From CAZXSK01 sp964642855 (lineage in GTDB: Bacteria; Planctomycetota; Phycisphaerae; SM23-33): DNA of 64,000 bases. Below the pieces are notes generated by a model. The model did no database searches. It was not told the origin of the DNA and saw nothing but the letters and a program-made list of their open reading frames with translations. Positions 9,702 to 18,565 of this stretch are shown here, one piece after another (within the stretch, counting starts at the first letter, position 1; each line of letters begins with the position of its first letter). Location of the stretch: positions 12,671-76,670 of the forward strand of contig CAZXSK010000010.1 in the NCBI GenBank assembly GCA_964642855.1. Direction: 5' to 3'. The translations under genes were made by a program, and so were the position numbers.

Positions 9702-10442
9702 CTATTGTGCCGCTGCCCGCCGTCGACGCCGGAGGACGAATCCCAGCCCGCCCAAGGCCATCACCGCGCAGGTGCCGGGTTCGGGAACACTGGGCGAGGT
9801 GACCACGGAGAAGTTGTCCACCGACAGCGTGGCTCCGCGCCGGCTGGAGAAGCCCAGCTTCCGTGAGGAACGGAAGGAGTCCATCCCGCCCGTGAAGACC
9901 AGGCCGATATCGTCGGCATCGGCGAGCACCTGTTCGAATGTTCTGCTGTGAGCGGCCTGGTTCGGCCACTCGATGAAGTTCGAGGACGTCAAGGCGATGG
10001 TATGGTTGGTCCATCCCGTATCGTGATTGGGGTTCCAACTGACCAGGTCGGAGGAGACGAAGTAGTCGTTCCTGCCGCCGTCGTTGGCGCCCACGTAGAA
10101 TCGCACGGTCGGGCTTCCGCCCCGGGACTCCACGGAACCTTCGAGCAGGAAGTCCAGGCTGAGCGTGCCTCCGGTCAGGTCGCCGTAGGCATCGGCCGTC
10201 GCAGGCTGCATGCCGTACAGCCTCCATCCTCCGCGGCGAACGTCAGCGGAAGCGTACCCACCGGCACGACTGGACTCATTCCACTCCGGGGCCTGCTGTC
10301 GGACCCGGCCGCCGTTGTTGATCTCCCACGCCTGCCAGTCTTGCGTTCCCTGGTCGAAGGTCTCCACGAAATCGCCGTAGACGGACGAGACAGCCGCAAG
10401 TACACAGAGTGATACCACAGAAACACGCACGAATCGACTCAT
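9702..10442 (-). CDS. PEP-CTERM sorting-domain protein
   Basis: 246-aa exported protein. An N-terminal signal peptide (SRFVRVSVVSLCVLAAVSSVYG) precedes a beta-rich region starting FVETFDQGTQDW, reminiscent of a concanavalin/jelly-roll fold. The C-terminus is a textbook PEP-CTERM tail: VPEPGT, a hydrophobic helix (CAVMALGGLGFVL) and RRRRR. Such tails direct proteins to exosortase for processing and surface display in bacteria with exopolysaccharide loci; that exosortase is not in this window. The start at 10442 has GGGAG about 8 nt upstream, and a start further upstream would lack the signal peptide at the N-terminus. The ligand is unknown. Confidence 0.85.
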   Translation of the reverse strand: MSRFVRVSVVSLCVLAAVSSVYGDFVETFDQGTQDWQAWEINNGGRVRQQAPEWNESSRAGGYASADVRRGGWRLYGMQPATADAYGDLTGGTLSLDFLLEGSVESRGGSPTVRFYVGANDGGRNDYFVSSDLVSWNPNHDTGWTNHTIALTSSNFIEWPNQAAHSRTFEQVLADADDIGLVFTGGMDSFRSSRKLGFSSRRGATLSVDNFSVVTSPSVPEPGTCAVMALGGLGFVLRRRRRAAAQ

Positions 10443-10502
10443 CGCCAAGCTCCCTGGCCTGCTGGCATCAACTGCACGCCCCGCGCTACACACGCGACCC
10501 GC

Positions 10503-10516
10503 CTGCAGATCTGCAG
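10503..10516. repeat. 14-bp perfect palindrome upstream of the PEP-CTERM gene
   Basis: CTGCAGATCTGCAG, self-complementary over all 14 positions, lies 61 nt before the start codon of the PEP-CTERM gene. It could be an operator or simply chance. Confidence 0.35.
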
Positions 10517-10613
10517 CAGCCACAGCCCTTTTCGAGTGCTACAGGGGGAAGGTACGATTTGCCGGGGAGGAAGCCAAAACGGCTTGGGGTTTTCTGCCTG
10601 CAGAGCGGAGCGC

Positions 10614-10653
10614 AAAAAGAAGGCGGATCGCCTCACGAAAAGGCGTCCGCCTT
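10614..10653 (-). terminator. Rho-independent terminator of the cold-shock gene
   Basis: AAGGCGGATCGCCT (10620-10633) pairs with AGGCGTCCGCCTT (10641-10653), 13 pairs with one bulged base and a 7-nt loop. On the minus strand the stem is followed by CTTTTTG, a genuine U-tract. It starts 23 nt after the cold-shock stop codon. Confidence 0.85.
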
Positions 10654-10675
10654 GCTTTCATCGTAACATGCTTTT

Positions 10676-10879
10676 TTAGAGAGGCTTGCGCACGTTTGCC
10701 GCCTTGAGACCCTTCGGGCCCTGGGTTACGTCAAACTCGACTGCCTCACCCTCGGAGAGGGATCGGAACCCCTGTCCGTCGATGTCACTGTAGTGGACGA
10801 AGACGTCAGTGCCGTCGTCACACTCGATGAAGCCAAACCCCTTGGAGTCATTGAACCACTTGACTTTTCCGCTTGCCAT
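10676..10879 (-). CDS. csp: Cold-shock domain protein (CspA family)
   Basis: 67-aa single cold-shock domain, an OB fold that binds single-stranded RNA/DNA and melts mRNA structure. RNP1 (KGFGFI, residues 13-18) and RNP2 (VFVHY, 26-30) are intact, and the opening GKVKWFN is family-typical. The length matches CspA proteins exactly. The start has AGGAG 9-11 nt upstream. It is monocistronic: a terminator follows and a consensus promoter lies about 230 nt upstream, leaving a long leader as in cold-inducible csp mRNAs. Confidence 0.96.
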   Translation of the reverse strand: MASGKVKWFNDSKGFGFIECDDGTDVFVHYSDIDGQGFRSLSEGEAVEFDVTQGPKGLKAANVRKPL

Positions 10880-11278
10880 AATCGGAAGCTCCTACATGCA
10901 AATTGGCGCCTCGAATTTGCTGGAGACAAGCAGGCACGACTTGGGATCAGCATTGAAGGGAGGGCCCGAAATGGGATGTAACTCTCTCAAAGACTTGATA
11001 CCGCCTGACAGATCCTGCAAATCTGCCCGGTCGCCAGCCGGGCAAGGTACCGGCGGGACGCGAAACCCTTCCACGAACAACCCGCCAGCAATTCATCAAT
11101 TTCAATTATCCGGTTCCCCGTCGACAAGTCAAGCGATCTGCCCGGAAAAACCAGTTTAAGATTTCGCAGAGCTTGCGCATCTCCGGCCCGGCTATGCGGA
11201 CTTCTCAACCGGCGGGCCTGAGCCTGCAGTCAACCCACTGGGGTCTGCGCCCGGTCAGCCGCTTGCGCCCGGCCCGCC
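10880..11278 (-). promoter_or_regulatory. Long 5' leader and upstream region of the cold-shock gene
   Basis: No protein gene is convincing here. From the promoter at 11105-11132 the transcript would run about 219 nt before the csp start codon. Long structured leaders act as thermosensors or stability elements in E. coli cspA; that role here is by analogy. The part between 11133 and 11278 is the 3' side of the zinc-ribbon gene, where I see no clear terminator. Confidence 0.5.
11105..11132 (-). promoter_or_regulatory. Sigma70-type promoter for the cold-shock gene
   Basis: Minus strand TTGACT (11132-11127), a 16-nt spacer, GATAAT (11110-11105). The match to the housekeeping consensus is strong and the local sequence is relatively AT-rich. 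Confidence 0.7.
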
Positions 11279-11815
11279 TCAGTCGTTCGCGTGCTCGCGA
11301 TAGTAGTCTGCCCGGTTCGTGCCGCACTTGGGGCAGTTGGTCTTCTTCGACTCGCTCTCGAACCGTTCGTATTCCCGCTCTGTCAGAGGCCTTCCCAGCC
11401 GCTGCTCTTCCGCCTGCATCCTGGCACGCACCTTTGTATCATTCAGCACGTAGTACGTACCACATTCCGGACAGTGAACGGCCGGGTAGCAGCTTTTCTT
11501 CGCCTGGCAGTTCGGACAATCCAGCAAGAGGACTTCTTCCTCGGAGCGGCTCTCACGACGGCGCTGGGCCGTCTGCTCCTGGGTCAGAACCACCTCGTGC
11601 TGGCATTCATCGCAGATGAAATGGTTCTTGCCGTCTCCCCCGAAGTCCGTGCCGGGCGTACGGAAAAAGGCGCCGTAAACAGCAAACCCCAACGCCAGAA
11701 CAATCAGAAGCGCAAGGCCACCGGCTACAACGTAGTCCATGTTCAAACCGCCCCCCGCACCGCCCCCCAGGTGAAGTCGGCGACGCCTGGAGAAAAAGGG
11801 TCTATTCCTGTGCAT
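11279..11815 (-). CDS. Membrane-anchored zinc-ribbon protein
   Basis: 178 aa. One hydrophobic helix near residues 28-48 (YVVAGGLALLIVLALGFAVYGAFF) is followed by a soluble part with four CxxC knuckles (CDEC, CPNC, CPEC, CPKC), enough for two zinc ribbons. The family is not recognised. The chosen ATG has AGGAG 7 nt upstream. An internal ATG at 11740, right before the helix, is an alternative with a weaker ribosome site. It sits between lon and csp on the same strand, with about 116 nt separating it from lon. A link with proteostasis is possible but only positional. Confidence 0.75.
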   Translation of the reverse strand: MHRNRPFFSRRRRLHLGGGAGGGLNMDYVVAGGLALLIVLALGFAVYGAFFRTPGTDFGGDGKNHFICDECQHEVVLTQEQTAQRRRESRSEEEVLLLDCPNCQAKKSCYPAVHCPECGTYYVLNDTKVRARMQAEEQRLGRPLTEREYERFESESKKTNCPKCGTNRADYYREHAND

Positions 11816-11931
11816 CCTGGAACTCCTGTATCTGGAAGTGTGTTCTTCAAAATGGACCTGTCACCTGCGTATTTTCGCACAATGCAGGGCCGCTTTGCAA
11901 GGCTGTTTCGTCCCACCCGGGCTGGCCTGGG

Positions 11932-14412
11932 CTACTTCTTCCGCCCTCGACCGCCCTTTCGCCTGCTGGCGGGCTTGCTCCGCGTCTTTCCCGCCCGGCC
12001 TTCCAGGGCGACATCGAGCACGTCGTCCACCGTCCGAACGAACCGGAAATCCAGCTTCTTCCGCACGTCCTCGGGGACATCCACCAGATCCTTGCGATTC
12101 CGCTCCGGCAGAATAACCCGCCTGATTCCCGCGCGTCGGGCGGCAAGGACTTTCTCCTTCACCCCGCCGATGGGCAAGACAACGCCACGCAACGTTACTT
12201 CGCCCGTCATGGCCACGTCGGCCAGGGCGGGAGTGTCCATGAACAGGCTGGCCAGCGCGGTGAACATGGCCGTCCCGGCAGATGGCCCGTCCTTGGGCAC
12301 CGCCCCGGCCGGAACGTGAATGTGCAGGTCGCTGCTGCCGAAACCGTCTCCATGGAGCCCCAGCGATTTGGCGCGGCTCTTGACGAGGCTCAACGCCGTC
12401 TGGGCCGATTCCTTCATGACATCGCCGATCTGCCCGGTCAGCAGCAAGCCGCCCTTGCCCGGATACCGCGTGGCCTCGACAAAGATGATTTCGCCACCCA
12501 CCGGGGTGTACGCCAGGCCCGTCGCCACGCCGGGAACCGGACTCCGCATCGCCAGTTCGCTTTCATATTTCGCCGGGCCAAGCAGTTGCTCCACCAGCTT
12601 CTCGTTGACGGTCCGACTCTTGGCCTTGCCCTCGGCGATCATCGCAGCTACGCCGCGACACAGCGTGCCGATCTGCCGTTCCAACTCGCGCACTCCGGCT
12701 TCCCGCGTGTAGCGGTCGATAACAACCCTCAATGCCTTGTCATTGAACTTGATCTTCGAAGGCGTCAGGCCGTTCTCTTCCACCTGCCTGCCCACCAGGT
12801 AGCGCTTTGCGATGTGAAGCTTCTCGGCCTGGGTATAGCCGGGCAGTTCAATGACCTCCATGCGATCTCGAAGGGCCGGAGGAACCGGGGCCATATAGTT
12901 GGCCGTGCCGATAAAGACCACCTTGCTCAGGTCGAATGGCACATTGAGATAGTGGTCCTGGAAGCTGGAATTCTGGGCGGGATCCAGCACCTCGAGCAAC
13001 GCCGAAGTCGGGTCGCCCCGGAAATCCTGGCCGACCTTGTCCAGTTCGTCCAGCATGAAGACGGGGTTATTGGTTCCTGCCTTGCGCAACTCCTGGATGA
13101 TCCGCCCGGGCATGGCGCCGATGTATGTTCTGCGGTGGCCACGCAGTTCGGCTTCATCGCGCATTCCGCCCAGGCTCATGCGGATGAACTTCCGGCCCAG
13201 GGCGCGAGCGATGCTCCTGCCCAGCGACGTCTTGCCGACGCCCGGAGGGCCGACGAAACACAGGATCGGCCCGCGGGATTCCGGGGCCAGCTTCCGCACG
13301 GCGAGGTACTCCAGAATCCGGCGTTTGACTTTGTCGAGGTCGTAGTGGTCCTCGTCCAGGACCTTCCGAGCCAGATTCACATCCAGGCGGTCTTCGGACG
13401 ACGTCGACCAGGGCAGCTCGCTGAGCACCTCCAGGTACGTGTGCGTCACGTTGTGATCCGGGGATGCGACCGGGATCTTCTCCAGGCGCCCCAGTTGCCG
13501 CCGGGCCTCCTGCAAGACGTTGTCCGGCATGCCCGATGCCTCGATCTGCTCGCGAAGCTCCTCGATTTCGGCCGACTGTTCGTCCTGCTCCCCGAGCTCC
13601 TTCTGGATCGCCTTGAGCTGCTCCTGGAGGTAGTACTCTCGCTGGGTCCTGTCGATCTTCTGCTTGACCTGAGACTGGATCTTGCTGGACAGTTCGAGAA
13701 TCTCCAGTTGCTTCTGGAGTTCTTCATTGATCCCCACCAACCGCTGCTGGACGGATAGCTCCTCGAGGAACTCCTGCCTTCGCCCGATGTCCATCTGCAG
13801 GTTCGAGGCAAGGAAATCGGCCAACGCTCCGGGATCCTCGAGATTCTCCAGCAGCATGTGGGCTTCGTCGGGGATGTTGGGAGCGAGGTCGATGACCCTC
13901 GACGCGACGTCGCGCGTTGTGACTTCCAATGCCTTCGCCCGCTTGGACGCGCTGTCCTGATCCTCAAGCACTTCGATCGTCGCGGTGAAGTACGGGTCGG
14001 TGGACAGCCATTCCTTGATTGCGATCCGGTTGAGCCCATGGACGATGACGCCCTGCTGATCGTCCTCAAGCTTCATCAGTTTGAGAATCGTCACGGCACA
14101 GCCAACGTCGTAGAGGTCCTCCGGGTCGGGCTCGTCGGTGTCCTGGTTCCTCTGGCAGACACAAGCAATGATCTTCTGACTGGGAAGAACACTGCTGACC
14201 AGTCGTCGGGATTTCTCCCGTGCCAGCGCGAGCGGAACCACGGTGCCCGGGAACAACACCATGTTGCGCACGGGGAGCACCGCAACTTCGTTCGGCACCG
14301 AGACGAGCTCTCTCTGTTCCGTGGCTTGCGTCTCTGGCTTGTCGGGGATGATCACGACCTCTTCCGGGTCACCGTTGGTGATCGTCGGCTTTTCGGTCTT
14401 TTTGTCAGCCAT
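11932..14412 (-). CDS. lon: ATP-dependent protease La (Lon)
   Basis: 826-aa cytoplasmic AAA+ serine protease that degrades misfolded and regulatory proteins. Order: N-terminal substrate domain (VAVLPVRNMVLFPGTVVPL), coiled-coil, AAA+ module with Walker A GPPGVGKT (residues 388-395) and Walker B VFMLDELDKV, then the protease domain with catalytic Ser711 in KDGPSAGTAMF and Lys752 in IGGVKEK. A basic tail (SKPASRRKGGRGRKK) ends the protein. The ATG at 14412 overlaps the hsp20 stop by 8 nt, indicating translational coupling. A longer upstream reading would lie inside hsp20 in another frame. Confidence 0.97.
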   Translation of the reverse strand: MADKKTEKPTITNGDPEEVVIIPDKPETQATEQRELVSVPNEVAVLPVRNMVLFPGTVVPLALAREKSRRLVSSVLPSQKIIACVCQRNQDTDEPDPEDLYDVGCAVTILKLMKLEDDQQGVIVHGLNRIAIKEWLSTDPYFTATIEVLEDQDSASKRAKALEVTTRDVASRVIDLAPNIPDEAHMLLENLEDPGALADFLASNLQMDIGRRQEFLEELSVQQRLVGINEELQKQLEILELSSKIQSQVKQKIDRTQREYYLQEQLKAIQKELGEQDEQSAEIEELREQIEASGMPDNVLQEARRQLGRLEKIPVASPDHNVTHTYLEVLSELPWSTSSEDRLDVNLARKVLDEDHYDLDKVKRRILEYLAVRKLAPESRGPILCFVGPPGVGKTSLGRSIARALGRKFIRMSLGGMRDEAELRGHRRTYIGAMPGRIIQELRKAGTNNPVFMLDELDKVGQDFRGDPTSALLEVLDPAQNSSFQDHYLNVPFDLSKVVFIGTANYMAPVPPALRDRMEVIELPGYTQAEKLHIAKRYLVGRQVEENGLTPSKIKFNDKALRVVIDRYTREAGVRELERQIGTLCRGVAAMIAEGKAKSRTVNEKLVEQLLGPAKYESELAMRSPVPGVATGLAYTPVGGEIIFVEATRYPGKGGLLLTGQIGDVMKESAQTALSLVKSRAKSLGLHGDGFGSSDLHIHVPAGAVPKDGPSAGTAMFTALASLFMDTPALADVAMTGEVTLRGVVLPIGGVKEKVLAARRAGIRRVILPERNRKDLVDVPEDVRKKLDFRFVRTVDDVLDVALEGRAGKTRSKPASRRKGGRGRKK

Positions 14413-14839
14413 GGTCTGCCAGACGTTTCTTGGGGATACGTACCGAGAGGAATCCGCCGCGGTAGGAAGCGGCGATATCGTCGGTGTCTGCATTCTCGGG
14501 CAGTTCCAGATTGCGGGAGAACTCGCCGTGGTCGATCTCCATCATGTGCAGCCTCACCTGACCTTCCGCCGTGGGGGGTTTGGGCATCTCGCGCACTCCG
14601 CGGATGTCCAGCACGCCCCCGTCGGTCCGCAGGTCGATCCTCTTGACGTCGACACCGGCGAGGTCCACGATCACGTAGTAGCAGCACGCATCTTCATAAA
14701 GGTTGATCGCGGGCGACCAACTCTGGGCGGGAGTGTAGTGCCGGAAGGACGGACCAAGAACCTGGTCGACCCAGGCACTCATCTTCTTGGCCATGGAGGT
14801 GAACTCGTCTTCGTTTCGGTTTGCCAGAGACTGTTTCAT
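14405..14839 (-). CDS. hsp20: Small heat-shock protein Hsp20
   Basis: 144-aa alpha-crystallin-type holdase. The crystallin domain runs from about residue 40 (WSPAINLYEDACCYYVIVDL, PGV-like DLAGVDVKRIDL) to the end, with the late strand GEFSRNLELPENAD and the conserved YRGGFLSVRIPK, where the family usually has A.y.nGvL.v.iPk. It lacks the usual short IxI/V tail beyond RIPKKRLADHG. It is first in a two-gene operon with lon, an arrangement that pairs a holdase with a protease. GGGA lies about 8 nt before the ATG. Confidence 0.93.
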   Translation of the reverse strand: MKQSLANRNEDEFTSMAKKMSAWVDQVLGPSFRHYTPAQSWSPAINLYEDACCYYVIVDLAGVDVKRIDLRTDGGVLDIRGVREMPKPPTAEGQVRLHMMEIDHGEFSRNLELPENADTDDIAASYRGGFLSVRIPKKRLADHG

Positions 14840-14899
14840 CGCACCATCCCAGCATCAATGAGTGACCTGCCACGCAATCGGCCACGATGACCGGCCACG

Positions 14900-14949
14900 A
14901 GAAAATGGAAGCGACGGGCCCGGGCGACACCGGACCCGTCGCTTCCATT
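14900..14949 (-). terminator. Strong terminator after htrA
   Basis: A 19-bp near-perfect stem (14904-14922 with 14931-14949, one G-U) with an 8-nt loop. On the minus strand it is followed by TTTTC. It lies 32 nt after the htrA stop and isolates htrA from hsp20-lon. Confidence 0.85.
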
Positions 14950-14980
14950 CTACCGGACTCCCGGGCCGTTGGGAACCGCC

Positions 14981-16507
14981 CTACTTCTCAGGCGTCAGCA
15001 GAACGAACCGCTTCGAGCCGGATGGATCCATCACGCGAAGGATCAGTCCGCCGTCGGAATCGGCGATCGCGTCCCGCAGATCCTCGGTGTCCTTGATTGG
15101 CTTCTTGTCTGCCTCGAAGATTACCAACCCACGGCGCAGGCCACGGTCGGCGGCGTCGGAACCTCTTTCCACGCCCGTAATCAGCACGCCACCGGTGTCG
15201 TCGTTGTAGCCGTATTCTTTCGCAAGCTCCGGCGTGAGGGTACGGACCTCCAGGCCCAGCTTCTCGAACTGGTCGGGCTGGTCCGGCGTCTGCACGCCCT
15301 CGCGAGCGGCGGTCCACATGTCCTTGGGCTGTTCGTCGATGGTGACCTTCACGGTCTGCTTCTCGCCGTCCCGGTAGATCACGAACGGATAGGTTTGGTT
15401 CGGCTTGAGGACGGCTACCTCGTTGCGGAGATCGTTGCTGTTGGCGATTTCATTGCCGTTGACCGACACGATGAAGTCTCCGGGGCGCAGTTCCGCCTTG
15501 TCAGCGGGACTTCCCTCCACCACCTGGTGAATGAGCGAACCCTTCGTGGTGGGGATATCAAACTTCTTGGCGAAGCGCTCGTCGATATCGTCGATCCGCA
15601 CGCCCAGGTACCCCCGTACCACCCTGCCCGTCGAGACCAGTTGGTCCATCACGTTCCTGGCCATGTTCGACGGAATCGACAGGCCGATCCCTTCGTTCAC
15701 TCCGGTGCGCGAAACGATGGCTGTGTTGATGCCAATGACCTGGCCTTTCATGTTCACCAGCGGACCGCCCGAGTTGCCGTGGTTGATCGCCGCGTCGGTC
15801 TGGAGGAAATCCTGGTACTTCTGGCCGTTGGTGGTCCTGCCCTTGGCGGAGATGATCCCCGCGGTAACCGTCTGGTGCAGGCCCTCGGGCGACCCGATCG
15901 CCAGCACCCAGTCTCCGACGGCCATTTTGTCGCTGTCTCCCAGGGGCGCGCTGATCAGGCGGTCTGGCTTGATCTTCACGATCGCCAGATCCGTGGGCGG
16001 ATCGGACCGAACCCACTCGGCCTGGATCTTGCGACCGTCGTGCAGAACCACCTCGATGTCATCGGACTTGGCGCCCTGCACGACGTGATGGTTCGTGAGG
16101 ATGAAGCCTTTCTCGCTGTCGACGATCACGCCGCTTCCGAGGCCACGCTGGATGAACTCACGCTCGCGCGGCACCTGGGGCATGTCCTCTTCGTTCCCGC
16201 CGAACGGCCAGTTGTCCTGGAAACGGCCAAACGGCCCGCTCTGGGGGACGCGCACTTTCTTGGCGACCTGCACCTCCACCACGGCAGGCCTGACGACACG
16301 AGACACCGTCCGAAACAGCTTGGACATCGTGTCGTATTCGCCCACGTCGCGGAGCATCTCACGGTCGGCGTCGTTGCGGGCCGCCTGGGCGGCAAAGGCC
16401 ACCCGATGGGCGACCATCGGGCCGAGGAGGAATCCGAGCATCAGCACGGCCACGACGACTACGACGGGTATCAGAACGGTCGATGCGATCATTCTCTGAT
16501 GGTTCAT
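14981..16507 (-). CDS. degP: HtrA/DegP-type periplasmic serine protease, membrane-anchored
   Basis: 508-aa envelope quality-control protease and chaperone. A hydrophobic helix at about residues 8-30 (TVLIPVVVVVAVLMLGFLLGP) has no obvious signal peptidase site and probably anchors it. The trypsin-like domain has His141 (LTNHHVVQG), Asp173 (TDLAIVKI) and Ser246 (GNSGGPL). Two PDZ domains follow: the first around RGYLGVRIDDI and GSPADKAELRPGDFI, the second around GVLITGVERGSDAADRGLRRG. GGGAG lies 8 nt before the ATG at 16507. Any longer reading adds an unlikely basic stretch. The gene is monocistronic with a strong terminator. Confidence 0.95.
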   Translation of the reverse strand: MNHQRMIASTVLIPVVVVVAVLMLGFLLGPMVAHRVAFAAQAARNDADREMLRDVGEYDTMSKLFRTVSRVVRPAVVEVQVAKKVRVPQSGPFGRFQDNWPFGGNEEDMPQVPREREFIQRGLGSGVIVDSEKGFILTNHHVVQGAKSDDIEVVLHDGRKIQAEWVRSDPPTDLAIVKIKPDRLISAPLGDSDKMAVGDWVLAIGSPEGLHQTVTAGIISAKGRTTNGQKYQDFLQTDAAINHGNSGGPLVNMKGQVIGINTAIVSRTGVNEGIGLSIPSNMARNVMDQLVSTGRVVRGYLGVRIDDIDERFAKKFDIPTTKGSLIHQVVEGSPADKAELRPGDFIVSVNGNEIANSNDLRNEVAVLKPNQTYPFVIYRDGEKQTVKVTIDEQPKDMWTAAREGVQTPDQPDQFEKLGLEVRTLTPELAKEYGYNDDTGGVLITGVERGSDAADRGLRRGLVIFEADKKPIKDTEDLRDAIADSDGGLILRVMDPSGSKRFVLLTPEK

Positions 16508-16749
16508 AGGCGGACTCCCTATTGATGGACCTGCCAGCTTTGCTCTCCCTGGCTGGCGACATCGTATGTATTCTATCGGTTGAGATCCGGAATCTTCTGT
16601 ACGGATCAGGAACACAGAAGGTTTGGTCTTTGTTCCTCGTTTCCTCCTGAGCCTTCCGCCAGAATCCCCAGCGCAGACAGACAGCCCGGGCTTGGCGATC
16701 GCTGCGCGGAACCGGCTGGCAGCCATTGGTCCAACGGCCCGGCTACGCT

Positions 16750-17652
16750 CTAGCCCGTCAGCACGCGCGACCTGCGCAGCGTATGGAGCACCAGCCGCTC
16801 GAAGGGCTGGTCCGTGCGAGCGGAGACATACGTAGCCCCCCGGGATGAGCAGGTGCGACGTGCTCCGGCAATGAGGTCCTCGAACGTCCGGCGATAGGCG
16901 TGTCGAAGATCGGGCGTGACATCGACGGTCATCCGGTCACCGGTTTCGGCGGACTCCAGTTCGGACGCACCCTCGATAGGGGGCTCGGCGTCCGCGGGTG
17001 AAACCAGGTGCACAAGCGTGGTCTGCCAGTTCCGCCCGGCAAGCAGTGCAAGGCCGTCGGACAGATCCTCGCTGCAGTCCAGCAGATCGGTGATGATCAG
17101 CGCCGTACCCGGGGCCTCCGAAGCGCGGGCAAACCGATGCAGGCACTGACCGAGGTCCGTCCTGCCTCCAGCCTGGAGCTGCGAGAGGTACTCCAGCACC
17201 GACAGCAACTGCGACTGATCCCTGCCGCAGTTCATCGGGTTCCGCAGGTCGTCAGCAAATGGCTGGAGCGCGACGCGGTCGAGACCGGCCATGGCCACGA
17301 ATGCCAGCGCCGCAGCGGTGCGAAGGGCGTAGTTGAGCTTCTCCCCGCCGTCCTGGCCGGCATTCATGGAGCCCGAGACGTCCAGCAGAATCGCCACCCT
17401 TGCGTCGCTGTGCTCGTGGAAGAGCCGCAGCAACAGCTTCTCCATCCGGGCATAGTACGGCCAGTCGACAAACCGTACGTCGTCGCCGGGGGCATAGTCG
17501 CGATGGTCGGCGAACTCCTGCCCATCGCCCATCCTCAGCGAGCGCCTCGATCCGCCCTGCCCGGCGGCAACCATCCGCTTGGCGACCAGCCTCAGGCGCT
17601 CCAGCCGGGCAATGAACGCCTCGTCGAACAGTTCGCGATGCCGATTACTCAC
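16750..17652 (-). CDS. DUF58 protein with vWA-type MIDAS motif
   Basis: 300-aa protein of the DUF58 family. The N-terminal half carries the family block DHRDYAPGDDVRFVDWPYYAR (about residues 49-69), then a von Willebrand A-like core whose MIDAS reads DVSGSMN (D91, S93, S95). Such proteins usually partner a MoxR AAA+ ATPase in metal-insertion or stress complexes, but no moxR gene is adjacent here. The start is taken as GTG at 17652, which has GGAG 7 nt upstream and overlaps the stop of the HTH-IIA gene by 8 nt. The product then has normal DUF58 length. Confidence 0.85.
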   Translation of the reverse strand: MSNRHRELFDEAFIARLERLRLVAKRMVAAGQGGSRRSLRMGDGQEFADHRDYAPGDDVRFVDWPYYARMEKLLLRLFHEHSDARVAILLDVSGSMNAGQDGGEKLNYALRTAAALAFVAMAGLDRVALQPFADDLRNPMNCGRDQSQLLSVLEYLSQLQAGGRTDLGQCLHRFARASEAPGTALIITDLLDCSEDLSDGLALLAGRNWQTTLVHLVSPADAEPPIEGASELESAETGDRMTVDVTPDLRHAYRRTFEDLIAGARRTCSSRGATYVSARTDQPFERLVLHTLRRSRVLTG

Positions 17653-18358
17653 CGGTGATCTCCTGCTCCTTCTCGAAGAGCATCCGCCCCAACTCGGCCG
17701 GGGATTCAGCCTCCATGAGTTCGGCAACGAACCGATCGTCGTGAAGAATCTGAGCGGTCCGGGCAAGTACATGCAGGTGCGTCCGGTCGTCCTTGCAGCA
17801 GATCAGGAAGAACAGCCTCGTAAGGGAGCCATCTTCGGCCCCGAACGGAATGCCGCTGGGTGTCAGGCCGACTACCACGAAACTGTCGGCGATATCATAG
17901 GGCACGGGGTGCCTTGGATGGGGCATCGCCACGCCGGGGACCATGGCCGTCGAGCAAAGTTCCTCGCGGCTGCGTATTTCGTTGAGCAGCTCATCCCTGA
18001 CATACACCAGGTCGTTGAGTTCGGCCAGGTCCACCAAAGCCCGGATCGCGGCCTCTCGGGTCTTGGCGACCATCGGAACACCGATGCCCTTGCCCGGGAT
18101 CAGCTCGTTGACGAGCATCCGTTCGTACGGGAAGCCGTGATGCAGCGAGACGCCTCTCTCGATCCTTGCCAGCTCTTCGGGGTCGAGCTCGGGCATGCGT
18201 GTCTCGACCCAGTGGTCGATCGCGCTCTTGGTGAAGACAAACTCTCCCCCCACCCGCCTGCAGGGGATCTTGTCGCGTGAGGCCAGTTTGCGGACCTCTC
18301 GAAGGTCCATGTGAAGATACGCTGCGACCTGGCGTTCATCCATCTGCTCGTGTGGCAT
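17645..18358 (-). CDS. Helix-turn-helix / PTS EIIA (Ntr-fructose type) fusion protein
   Basis: 237 aa. Residues 1-55 form an excisionase/MerR-like helix-turn-helix (MDERQVAAYLHMDLREV then IPCRRVGGEFVFTKSAIDHWV). Residues about 85-232 are a type-2 PTS IIA domain with the phosphorylatable His147 in VPGVAMPHPRH and the usual VVVGLTPSGIPFGAEDG. The arrangement suggests a DNA- or protein-binding switch set by PTS phosphorylation rather than sugar uptake, since no IIB/IIC is nearby. The start at 18358 has AAGGA about 9 nt upstream; the reading further upstream is antisense to the neighbouring gene. It is translationally coupled to the DUF58 gene. Confidence 0.85.
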   Translation of the reverse strand: MPHEQMDERQVAAYLHMDLREVRKLASRDKIPCRRVGGEFVFTKSAIDHWVETRMPELDPEELARIERGVSLHHGFPYERMLVNELIPGKGIGVPMVAKTREAAIRALVDLAELNDLVYVRDELLNEIRSREELCSTAMVPGVAMPHPRHPVPYDIADSFVVVGLTPSGIPFGAEDGSLTRLFFLICCKDDRTHLHVLARTAQILHDDRFVAELMEAESPAELGRMLFEKEQEITGE

Positions 18359-18536
18359 GGATCGGATTCCTTCAGAACTCACGGGGGCGCTATCTGATGC
18401 TATCTGCGAAAGAGTAGTTCCACAAGTCTCGGCTGGGGTGCCTGCGGGGACATTCCCTTGTGTCCGTCGGCCCGCAATGCCGATCAGATATCCAGGCGGG
18501 CCCCTGGGGGCCTCCGGCCGGGAAGCGGACGAGGGT

Positions 18537-18565
18537 TTGACTCTAGCCTTTCGGCGGCATACATT
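18537..18565 (+). promoter_or_regulatory. Sigma70-type promoter for the 18632 gene
   Basis: TTGACT (18537-18542), 17-nt spacer, TACATT (18560-18565). Transcription would begin near 18572, some 60 nt before the start codon. Confidence 0.65.

Noticed and set aside
12316..13758. 480-aa plus-strand frame opposite lon
   Set aside because: Antisense shadow of a clear Lon protease; high-GC third positions leave the complementary frame open. It shows no motifs.
14969..16525. 518-aa plus-strand frame opposite htrA
   Set aside because: Antisense shadow of a protease with full catalytic triad and PDZ domains.
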